A DNA stretch of 5,644 nucleotides from CALINF01 sp039990395 (lineage in GTDB: Bacteria > Pseudomonadota > Gammaproteobacteria > Pseudomonadales > Halieaceae). Position numbers and translations under genes: made by a program. Under the pieces are notes generated by a model. The model ran no database searches and was not told where the DNA came from. It saw only the letters and a list, made by a program, of their open reading frames with translations. Location: positions 1 through 5,644 of the forward strand of contig JBDXFZ010000038.1 in the NCBI GenBank assembly GCA_039990395.1, read 5' to 3'. The stretch's first letter is position 1, and each line of letters starts with the position of its first letter. Shown in pieces: positions 1 to 5,644 of the stretch.

Positions 1-650
1 ACGAGCTCGACGAAGTCGGAGCGTGAGAACCTCTTGGAATTGTATCCTCTCTGTTCTTGCTGTTCGCTGGCGTTGAGGTAGGGAGGGTCCAAAAACAAGA
101 GATCGTTTGATCCCACTTGCTCCAATGAGAGCCTAAAATCCCGCTTTTGAACATGTGCGGACTGGAGCTGCTCGGATGCCTTTTGAATGTCCCAGAGTCG
201 GGGCTTGTATTCGCTCACGCCCGGATCTCGAGAAAGACGAATTTGCCCTGACAAAGTTTCATACCAAGTCGAATGAAACGCTCCAGCCAACAAGTAAATA
301 AAATCAGCGGATTTCTCGGGAACTTGATCGAGAAGCGACTCATTGATCCGATAAGCTACTGAGGCATAGTGGACAGCTGAGTCTAAAAGGGCATGAAGCT
401 TAAGCTTGTTGGAAACCAATGAAGGATCACTTTGAATAGACCTAAACATGTTGACGATGTGAGGGTTTGTATCCGAAAGAAAAGCCTTCGCGAACAGCTT
501 CTCATGTCCGAAGCAGAAGAACGCCGCGCCGCTACCCAGGAAGGGTTCGTGATAGCAATCGTAGCCTGGTAAACCTGCAGCGACTAACGTTTTTGCAACG
601 CGCCCTTTGCTACCTGCCCAATTCAAAATTCGAGGAGGCGATCGGGACAT
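1..650 (-). CDS. Dam-like D12-class adenine-N6 DNA methyltransferase, C-terminus beyond window
   Basis: Translating the minus strand from the ATG at 650-648 gives an open frame of 216 codons that reaches base 3 without a stop, so the gene continues past the window start. Enzymes of this family transfer a methyl group from S-adenosylmethionine to adenine N6 in a short DNA site, GATC in the case of Dam. Motifs appear in the D12/alpha-class order: NWAGSKG (residues 10-16, motif X), EPFLGSGAAF (35-44, SAM-binding motif I), SDTNPHIVNMF (59-69), a variable middle that should hold target recognition, then LFLDPPYL (185-192) with the catalytic DPPY at 188-191. E. coli Dam has 278 residues, so roughly the last quarter is probably missing here. 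The start overlaps the RT stop (TGATG), and I see no good Shine-Dalgarno, which suggests coupled translation. The family is secure; the target site cannot be read from the sequence. Confidence 0.94.
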   Translation of the reverse strand, partial: MSRSPPRILNWAGSKGRVAKTLVAAGLPGYDCYHEPFLGSGAAFFCFGHEKLFAKAFLSDTNPHIVNMFRSIQSDPSLVSNKLKLHALLDSAVHYASVAYRINESLLDQVPEKSADFIYLLAGAFHSTWYETLSGQIRLSRDPGVSEYKPRLWDIQKASEQLQSAHVQKRDFRLSLEQVGSNDLLFLDPPYLNASEQQEQRGYNSKRFSRSDFVEL

Positions 651-652
651 CA
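648..652 (-). promoter_or_regulatory. TGATG stop/start overlap, RT to methyltransferase
   Basis: On the minus strand the RT terminates with TGA at 652-650 and the methyltransferase begins with ATG at 650-648, sharing one A. The bases just upstream (ACTGGTTG) are not a convincing ribosome binding site. The arrangement is typical of termination-reinitiation, which would tie methyltransferase output to RT translation. Confidence 0.85.
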
Positions 653-2056
653 CAACCAGTGATATTCAGATTTCAGGCGCGTCGCGAGTTCTGGCATTAC
701 CATATTCAAGTAAGATAGATGGCCTCGTGCAACAGATAACGCGTCTGCACCTATTTTGGCAGAAACTGCGCTAAACCCATCTCGGTTGCACTGGTGAAAA
801 AAGGCACGCAACCGCCGCAGGTCTTTCCGTGAAAGACGAATTCGATCTCCAACCACCAAACCAGTTACAACTTGACGGTTCGGTGCTCGCATAACGGCTG
901 TCTTCTTCGCATTCAGGGTGAAGCCTTCATCCTTTGCGATCGTCTCAATGGCATGAAGAAGACGCCCGACATTAGGAGAGGAGTCAGCGGAAGATAAGGT
1001 CATGTCGTCGGCATAGCGGGTGTAACGCCATTGATAGTCAAGCTTCGCAATTAGGCCTGCGATGCGGCGATCCATTGGCGATGCGATCAGATTAGCCAGT
1101 GCCGGCGAAGTGCACGCACCTTGAGGGAGGGATCGTTCGCCCACTGCAACCCACTGGGTCTTTCCGTCCAAAGTGACCTTGACGCGCGACGCGTCAGTGC
1201 AAACAAGTGCCAGGATGGTAGCCACACCCGGATTGTACCCGCAATGCTCGAAGAAGCCACGCACTCGAGCAAAGCTAATTGAGGGGAAAAAATCTTTGAC
1301 ATCCATACGAACGACAACGCTCGCATGAAGATGGGGAGTGGCGTTCTTGACTATGGATGACCCAAGCCGAAACGCGGTCGCGCTTGGCGACGGCGTGAGA
1401 TTGTCCAGAATTGCCTCTGAAATCCAACGCTGCGCGACGCGAAGCCGGGGCTTGGGCGATGAGATTTGGCGTTTTCCTCCAGACCTTTTGGGGATCTCGA
1501 AGCGCGTGTAATGGTCTACCGATGATGCTGCACGCTCATAAGAGAGCCAGAGCAAGTCGGGCTCGGAGACATTCATCAGCTGTGCTAGGTCCTGAAGATT
1601 GCGAGCAACGGGGAGTTGGTTAGTTTCAAGTCTCTGATCATCACCGTCATCAAAAGAAAGCCGGCCTGACACACCAACGCCAAGAAACCCTGGCGTCTTT
1701 AGCCACTTTTTCCGACGAGCAGTCTGGCGTTCTTCCCGTTCACGCGCTTGCCTCTCTTTGCGCTCAATCCGTTCCTGCTTAACGCGTTCAATGCGTAGGC
1801 GTCGAACCTCCTTGATCAGAGCCTCAATGTTTTGAGAAGACTCGATCTCATTGAAGATTGCCAAAAGTTGAGGACGAAGTTGACGGAGCTTTATTCCCGT
1901 GGCTTCAATGACAGCTTCAGCCTGACGGCGCTTTTCGGGATCAAGATTGTTGAAAAAGCCAAGCCGCAGCATCTCCTCACGCATGAAATTGGCCTTCCCA
2001 ATTTTTGCGATCTGCTGCTTCCAGTCTGGGTTTAGGGCGGCGTCGTTATTCTCCAA
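650..2056 (-). CDS. ret: Retron-type reverse transcriptase with long N-terminal extension
   Basis: The 468-residue product is an RNA-directed DNA polymerase. Retron RTs copy part of a structured RNA (msr-msd) into multicopy single-stranded DNA that stays bound to the RT and effector proteins. Visible motifs: RFEIPKRSGGKRQI (185-198, RT1 region), retron signature NATPH (238-242), RMDVKDFFPSI (250-260, catalytic D252), LPQGACTSPALAN (310-322), YTRYADDMTLS (345-355, D350/D351), GFTLNAKKTAV (378-388), retron VTG (397-399), and a C-terminal GHLSYLNMVMPEL (445-457) like retron thumb regions. Classic retron RTs have about 300-350 residues; here about 180 residues precede RT1, including an Arg/Glu-rich helix at 80-117, probably a coiled coil. 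The assigned start is TTG at 2056, 5 bases after AGAGG. An ATG at residue 25 (1984-1982), behind a weaker GGAAGG, is an alternative. The gene follows the SWIM gene by 9 bases in the same frame. Confidence 0.96.
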   Translation of the reverse strand: MENNDAALNPDWKQQIAKIGKANFMREEMLRLGFFNNLDPEKRRQAEAVIEATGIKLRQLRPQLLAIFNEIESSQNIEALIKEVRRLRIERVKQERIERKERQAREREERQTARRKKWLKTPGFLGVGVSGRLSFDDGDDQRLETNQLPVARNLQDLAQLMNVSEPDLLWLSYERAASSVDHYTRFEIPKRSGGKRQISSPKPRLRVAQRWISEAILDNLTPSPSATAFRLGSSIVKNATPHLHASVVVRMDVKDFFPSISFARVRGFFEHCGYNPGVATILALVCTDASRVKVTLDGKTQWVAVGERSLPQGACTSPALANLIASPMDRRIAGLIAKLDYQWRYTRYADDMTLSSADSSPNVGRLLHAIETIAKDEGFTLNAKKTAVMRAPNRQVVTGLVVGDRIRLSRKDLRRLRAFFHQCNRDGFSAVSAKIGADALSVARGHLSYLNMVMPELATRLKSEYHWL

Positions 2057-2061
2057 GACGA

Positions 2062-2066
2062 CCTCT
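2062..2066 (-). promoter_or_regulatory. Ribosome binding site for the RT TTG start
   Basis: AGAGG lies on the minus strand at 2066-2062, overlapping the TGA stop of the SWIM gene (2068-2066), with 5 bases before the TTG at 2056-2054. This is the reason for choosing the TTG over the internal ATG at 1984. A different-frame ATG at 2069-2067 opens only seven codons and cannot be the RT start. Confidence 0.55.
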
Positions 2067-3691
2067 CATTCAGATGCTGCCAAAGCGACCAAGTGGCGGC
2101 AGGGGCCTTGCTTCAGTTTGTTGCGTCGAAAATTGGGGCAACTGCATTCGGCATAGAGGACCCGGCCATCGACATCTGTCTCAAGTTTGGTTTCCTGATG
2201 ATCGACCGTAGACGATACAGAACGCCTCGCATCCTTCCATACGTCGCTCTCTATTTTGACCGACCCTGCTGCATGAAGTTCCACACCTTTGCGCTCTTCG
2301 AGCCCCAGATCAGGCAGCTTATTGAGATCAAAGTCGGCAAAGAGCTCACGCCAACGATAAGTCCCATCGCCGGCATCGAACATCGCCTTTCCAGCGAGAC
2401 ACAATTTCTGCAGTGCAGAGCGGCAAAGCGCGATAGAAAGCTCTGTCTCGTCCGAAAGGTTTTGAGGTGAAAGGTGAACCTTTGTCTTCAGGATTGCTGC
2501 CGCCCTTGCAACAATCTGATCTGGGACGGAACCAGTTGGGATCATTGAGCTGAAGCGGGCACGACTTGCCCAATCAAGGTTGGTCCATCCCGATAAGCCG
2601 ACAGTTAGTTCAATCCCGTTTTGAATGACGGTCCAGAACGAAGGCATTCCGGAGCCAACAAGCTGAACATTTAGGCTTTCTGCACCTGCTAGGAGATCCT
2701 TTAGAACGGCAAGTCTACGGCGCCCCCAAACACGGATCTCTGCCTCCTCGCTTCCGCCAAACACATTTCCAGGATCTACAAATGTTTTACCCCAGGGCTC
2801 CAGTTCGATTTGGATCGGTTTGCCTGGGCTAAGAACGAATTTGAGTGAACGAGGTCCATGCTTTTCTCGTTCTTTCTCTAGCTCTGCGATGATGTCCGCT
2901 AAAACAAGTGGGTTCAGGCAGATCTTCGTGGGGGCGAAAACGAGAGCCGCCTGTACCTCGACCAGTCCACGCACCCAAGTATCCGGAAGGTCAATCTTCT
3001 TCTCAACAGCACTTGCTATGTCCGTTTTGAATTCAACAGCCGTCGACCCAACGGTGAGGTTTAAGGGACGGTAGCTGCGAATTCGCGAAAACTCCCGCTC
3101 CATACCCAACCCGAAATCGATATTCGTGGTGCCTATGATCGGGATACTCTCACTTTCAACTGCGGAATGAGGGAGTTTCACGCGGCCATATATGGATTCA
3201 TCAATCGAGAATGCCTCAAAAAAGGTTGCGTCATGCTGAACGCTCACAACAGGATCGATAACAATCCAAGCTGCGCGATTGTGTGTGTAAAGCCAGTCCC
3301 AGAATTTTTTGATCGAGCTCCAGTCACTGAGATAACCTGTGGCTTTTCTGGCTTCCGTTTCAAGTTCTTGAATTTCAGCTCCAAGGGTGGCCGCGGTCTT
3401 TCTTAGGGCTGGCAGCTTCGCAATTTTGGCTGCCCGCACTTCGCCGAGGTCCTTAAGATACTGGCCTCTGACCCACTCTTGATAGGCAGTGTGATCCTTT
3501 TGAGAGGCTTTTGCGTATGTTTTTGCAATCTTTCCAAGTGCAAGCATTGCCTGAGCGAATTCTGGGCTGGGCTTTACGCCACCGCTCAGGAACACTGGAT
3601 CTCTTGATAGATCCGTCAAAAGATTGAGATGCCCAGCTACAGGCGTTGCAAGCGAACTATCTCTCGCGTATTTTGCTACATGTGTGGCCAC
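2066..3691 (-). CDS. Winged-helix / SWIM zinc-finger protein (retron-associated)
   Basis: The product has 541 residues. At its C-terminus, C516-x-C518-x12-C531-x-H533 matches the SWIM zinc finger (CxCx(n)CxH), a fold that binds DNA or protein. Just before it, about 412-452 looks like a winged helix, ending GTYRWRELF (443-451). The middle holds a block (322-373) with WGRRRLAVL, GSGMPSFW and VGLSGWTNLDW that resembles, from memory, cores of other bacterial SWIM-family proteins. An N-terminal helix near 87-118 may be a coiled coil, followed by a mixed region without recognised motifs. No signal peptide or membrane segment is seen, so it is probably cytosolic. GTG at 3691 is chosen because GGAGG lies 7 bases upstream. 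It sits 15 bases after the helical-repeat gene and 9 before the RT. I recall a WH-SWIM protein as a type XIII retron component; a role in binding the msDNA or its RT complex is inference. Confidence 0.9.
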   Translation of the reverse strand: MATHVAKYARDSSLATPVAGHLNLLTDLSRDPVFLSGGVKPSPEFAQAMLALGKIAKTYAKASQKDHTAYQEWVRGQYLKDLGEVRAAKIAKLPALRKTAATLGAEIQELETEARKATGYLSDWSSIKKFWDWLYTHNRAAWIVIDPVVSVQHDATFFEAFSIDESIYGRVKLPHSAVESESIPIIGTTNIDFGLGMEREFSRIRSYRPLNLTVGSTAVEFKTDIASAVEKKIDLPDTWVRGLVEVQAALVFAPTKICLNPLVLADIIAELEKEREKHGPRSLKFVLSPGKPIQIELEPWGKTFVDPGNVFGGSEEAEIRVWGRRRLAVLKDLLAGAESLNVQLVGSGMPSFWTVIQNGIELTVGLSGWTNLDWASRARFSSMIPTGSVPDQIVARAAAILKTKVHLSPQNLSDETELSIALCRSALQKLCLAGKAMFDAGDGTYRWRELFADFDLNKLPDLGLEERKGVELHAAGSVKIESDVWKDARRSVSSTVDHQETKLETDVDGRVLYAECSCPNFRRNKLKQGPCRHLVALAASE

Positions 3692-3698
3692 GTGATTA

Positions 3699-3703
3699 CC
3701 TCC
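3699..3703 (-). promoter_or_regulatory. Ribosome binding site for the SWIM gene GTG start
   Basis: GGAGG (followed by T) on the minus strand at 3703-3699 sits 7 bases ahead of the GTG at 3691-3689, which is near-ideal spacing. It occupies the middle of the 15-base gap after the upstream gene's TAG and is the best Shine-Dalgarno site among the three gene junctions. It fixes GTG as the start. Confidence 0.8.
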
Positions 3704-3706
3704 AAT

Positions 3707-5644
3707 CTAAGACAAGCGGCTGGCGGTAAGGCCGCTAATTTCATGGCCATCCAAAGCGAGCTTAGTGAGTTGTTGTAAGGCCCATTCCCGGTCGCGCTGG
3801 AATTTGCTTCGGGCGAGTGCTAGTAAAGTCTCAATTCGTTTTGTATCGGGTGCGTCGTCATGTGAAATGTTGTTGCTACATTTATCAACAGTGGAATCTA
3901 TGCGGGATTTAACGAGTTCTTTTGCTTTTCGCGCGGTGCCGCGGCTTCGCAATATCTGTTCATCAAAGTGCGTGAGATTAACGTGGCGCACTTTTCCTTT
4001 AATGACCTCAGCGGCTACAAATGCTGCTACGTCTGGGGATTTGTGCTCTGATAGCTGAGTTAACACTATACCGGCATCAAGATCTCCAAACCGGTCGCGC
4101 AAGAGATGAAGTGAAATTGATCGAGCGCTGAAGACACCGCTATCCACACCGGCAATGAGTGCTGCAGTCAGAGATTTCTTTTCCTTTATAGACTTTATGT
4201 AGCGCTCTGATGCCTGAGCCGCAGCAGGCAATCCACTCTCCAAGAGCTGGACGAAGACTTTTCGCAGTTGATTGCGTGATTCAAGGAATGCTAAGGCGAG
4301 TTGATGAAGGCCTGGGTTGGGCGACGTTGCGGCTGCAACTCCGAAGGTGGTATCCCGCACAATTCGGCTTGGGACTTCACCAAGCAGATCTGCAAGATAA
4401 TTCGATTGAACCTCCGAAAACGAAATGATCGCGCCAGATTCAACATTTTCAATCAATCCCGTGACTATAGATTTACTGCCTTTGATCGCTGCACGTAGGT
4501 TTTCTAGCCTATTCGTCGGGACAGCAGACCATACTGCTTTATAGGCATCAAAATTGCTATCGATAGCCTTCTTGACGAGCTTCAACCGATACTTGTCTGT
4601 CCAATCCACTCGCTCACCCAGCAACTGGTCCAGAAGCTCAAGTGCATTGTCAACAGGCGCGAGAGAAAGGTAAATTGAAAAAATATGATCGAAAAGTCTC
4701 TGGCTGATTTGGGGGGCTGCACGCATAAGAAGAGCCATATAGACGCATTCATCAGGATGATCTTTCAGAGTTGCAAGGCGATCCTTAATTGTAATTGCTT
4801 CCAAAAGGCGCGCCATTCCATCGGGTGTCTCAGCATGTGACAGTAACATATCCCATGTTTGGGCAATGGCTTGGCTACTGGCACCGGTTAGAAGTGACCA
4901 TCCCAACTCTCTGAGATCAGCAGTCGGGCTCTGGGCGAGCGCGATCCCTAGTTTCTCATCTCGAAACCCACTCTTGGCGGTAGCTCGGCAAGCATTGTCC
5001 ATAACTTTTCGCACAGCAGGAGAGAGGTTTCTCAAATTCAAGCGCAATTCAACAAGCGCTTCGAGAGGCATAGCGCGAAGCGGATCAGCCCACTTTTTAA
5101 TCGGCAAGAAATTCGTTGTTTGCCCGACATAATAAGCGAGGTTGTAAAGTTGTGCAGGTTTCGTTCTCATTTGCATGTGACAAAACACATGACCGAGAAG
5201 TATATCGGTTCGAGACGTGAGGTTTTGGGGCGCGCGACCAGAAAGCACGTCGTTGAGGCCGCGCGAACTTGAAAATTCCCAGATGGCATCCTGAACCAAG
5301 GGGTTTGTCGCTGCAGATACAATGGTTGGATAGATTTTCTTGAACTGCCTGTCAGTCAGAAACTCCAAACAAGCTATTGCAGCAGGCCGGTCGAGCTTCA
5401 GAAACATCATCGGACCAGAGGTGACTTGTGTGCAGGCAAATGCACGAACTTTCTTAGCCTTGCTTAACAGCGCAAGGCTAAGGCCTTGTTCGGGGAGTTG
5501 AGGGATCTCCTGGCGTTTTGACTTTAAAACATTGAAACACCAAGCCTGAACATCCTGATTCTTTTGCACATTTTTCCAAAGCGCTTTAATTTCGGTGAGG
5601 TGTTGGTCCCAAACTTTCGGATATCTATCCCAACGCCGATCGTA
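3707..5644 (-). CDS. Helical-repeat (ARM/HEAT-like) retron-associated protein, N-terminus beyond window
   Basis: This frame is open from base 5644 to the TAG at 3709-3707, giving at least 645 residues; the true start lies outside the window. The GTG at 5569 is only an internal Val codon: 25 sense codons precede it, including WDRYPKVWDQHL and EIKALWKNV, which read as genuine protein. The sequence is almost entirely amphipathic helices with recurring Leu/Ala patterns, such as ADLRELGWSLLTGASSQAIA and VDNALELLDQLLGERV, as expected for an alpha-solenoid. I see no catalytic motif, P-loop, signal peptide or membrane segment. The C-terminus includes a polar linker (NNISHDDAPDTK) and then further helices. 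Solenoids of this kind usually act as protein- or nucleic-acid-binding scaffolds. The pairing with a SWIM protein and a retron RT matches the ARM component I recall for type XIII retrons. The repeat class is judged from pattern only. Confidence 0.83.
   Translation of the reverse strand, partial: YDRRWDRYPKVWDQHLTEIKALWKNVQKNQDVQAWCFNVLKSKRQEIPQLPEQGLSLALLSKAKKVRAFACTQVTSGPMMFLKLDRPAAIACLEFLTDRQFKKIYPTIVSAATNPLVQDAIWEFSSSRGLNDVLSGRAPQNLTSRTDILLGHVFCHMQMRTKPAQLYNLAYYVGQTTNFLPIKKWADPLRAMPLEALVELRLNLRNLSPAVRKVMDNACRATAKSGFRDEKLGIALAQSPTADLRELGWSLLTGASSQAIAQTWDMLLSHAETPDGMARLLEAITIKDRLATLKDHPDECVYMALLMRAAPQISQRLFDHIFSIYLSLAPVDNALELLDQLLGERVDWTDKYRLKLVKKAIDSNFDAYKAVWSAVPTNRLENLRAAIKGSKSIVTGLIENVESGAIISFSEVQSNYLADLLGEVPSRIVRDTTFGVAAATSPNPGLHQLALAFLESRNQLRKVFVQLLESGLPAAAQASERYIKSIKEKKSLTAALIAGVDSGVFSARSISLHLLRDRFGDLDAGIVLTQLSEHKSPDVAAFVAAEVIKGKVRHVNLTHFDEQILRSRGTARKAKELVKSRIDSTVDKCSNNISHDDAPDTKRIETLLALARSKFQRDREWALQQLTKLALDGHEISGLTASRLS
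3715..3736 (-). repeat. Small GC-rich hairpin at the end of the helical-repeat gene
   Basis: AGCGGC (3715-3720) and GCCGCT (3731-3736) form a perfect 6-bp stem with a 10-base loop over the last codons of the helical-repeat gene. It lies 11 bases upstream, in transcription order, of the GGAGG site of the SWIM gene. It has no U-tract, so it is not a terminator. It might affect mRNA processing or coupling at the junction, but it may be chance. Confidence 0.3.
5453..5482 (-). repeat. Perfect 11-bp inverted repeat with 8-base loop inside the helical-repeat gene
   Basis: CTTAGCCTTGC at 5453-5463 and its exact reverse complement GCAAGGCTAAG at 5472-5482 can form an 11-bp stem with an 8-base loop. 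An alternative stem pairs CAAGGC (5473-5478) with GCCTTG (5483-5488) across a 4-base loop, so the two folds exclude each other. It is the strongest hairpin I found by eye and lies in continuous coding frame (L-S-L-A-L-L-S-K-A-K). A function is not shown; coincidence remains possible. Confidence 0.6.

Larger units (their letters stand above)
650..5644 (-). other. Probable type XIII retron defence cassette (helical repeat - WH-SWIM - RT)
   Basis: Three co-directional genes are separated by only 15 and 9 bases: a large helical-repeat protein, a winged-helix/SWIM protein and a retron RT. Retrons are anti-phage systems in which the RT with its RNA-DNA hybrid restrains or guides an effector until infection disturbs it. 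The RT signature motifs make the retron call strong. Assignment to type XIII rests on my memory of the ARM plus WH-SWIM partner set. The msr-msd RNA is not identified in the window, and the cassette's upstream boundary is not visible. The methyltransferase downstream is coupled to it but is not, to my knowledge, a defining member of the type. Confidence 0.78.

Noticed and set aside
396..407. 12-base palindrome AAGCTTAAGCTT
   Set aside because: It encodes K-L-K-L in the methyltransferase; a doubled 6-base palindrome without any neighbouring signal, most likely chance.
467..718. Plus-strand open frame of 83 codons
   Set aside because: It lies opposite the methyltransferase and the RT 3' end, both supported by motifs, and its own composition (Arg-rich, no motif) looks like an antisense shadow.
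1180..1196. Perfect 7-bp stem with 3-base loop (TGACGCG / CGCGTCA)
   Set aside because: It is inside the RT coding sequence, short and without a U-tract; expected by chance in GC-rich coding DNA.
650..2056. Group II intron maturase or other non-retron bacterial RT (Abi, DGR, UG group)
   Set aside because: NATPH and VTG motifs are both present, and there is no maturase or HNH domain after the RT and no variable-repeat structure nearby; a retron RT fits better.
2075..2101. Imperfect inverted repeat TGCTGCC / GGCGGCA considered as part of an msr-msd RNA before the RT
   Set aside because: It pairs fully (with a G-U) only in plus-strand RNA; on the transcribed minus strand it has a C-A mismatch, and the sequence encodes the SWIM zinc ligands.
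2093..2470. Plus-strand open frame of 125 codons
   Set aside because: It is fully antisense to the WH-SWIM domain region; no motif and no convincing ribosome site.
5578..5587. 10-base palindrome AAAGCGCTTT near the window edge
   Set aside because: It lies inside the open frame of the helical-repeat gene, with no promoter or operator context.

Overview
The whole window is one tightly packed minus-strand operon with no non-coding stretch longer than 15 bases. In transcription order (high to low coordinates) it holds: (1) a large alpha-helical repeat protein whose 5' end lies beyond base 5644; (2) a 541-residue winged-helix/SWIM zinc-finger protein; (3) a 468-residue retron-type reverse transcriptase (RT); and (4) a Dam-like D12-class adenine-N6 DNA methyltransferase whose 3' end runs off base 1.

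The RT carries both retron hallmarks, NAxxH (NATPH, residues 238-242) and VTG (397-399), around a canonical YADD active site (348-351). A helical-repeat (ARM/HEAT) gene plus a winged-helix-SWIM gene next to a retron RT is the composition I recall for type XIII retrons, a bacterial anti-phage defence class. That type assignment is from memory and unverified. No nuclease, membrane pore or NAD-consuming effector is recognisable, so the helical-repeat and SWIM proteins would have to be the effector module.

Two points go beyond a standard cassette. The RT stop and the methyltransferase start share a base (TGATG, 652-648), so the methyltransferase is very likely translated by coupling to the RT and belongs to the same unit. 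Also, the helical-repeat, SWIM and RT genes are all in one reading frame, separated by a single TAG and a single TGA. The SWIM gene starts at GTG and the RT apparently at TTG. The retron non-coding RNA (msr-msd) has no room between these genes. It must lie upstream of base 5644, inside a coding sequence, or elsewhere.

The host is probably a proteobacterium, judging by moderate GC content by eye, the Shine-Dalgarno sites and the protein style. An alphaproteobacterium is possible, but the window has no taxonomic marker gene. No tRNA, rRNA, CRISPR array, insertion sequence, integrase or clear promoter/terminator was seen.
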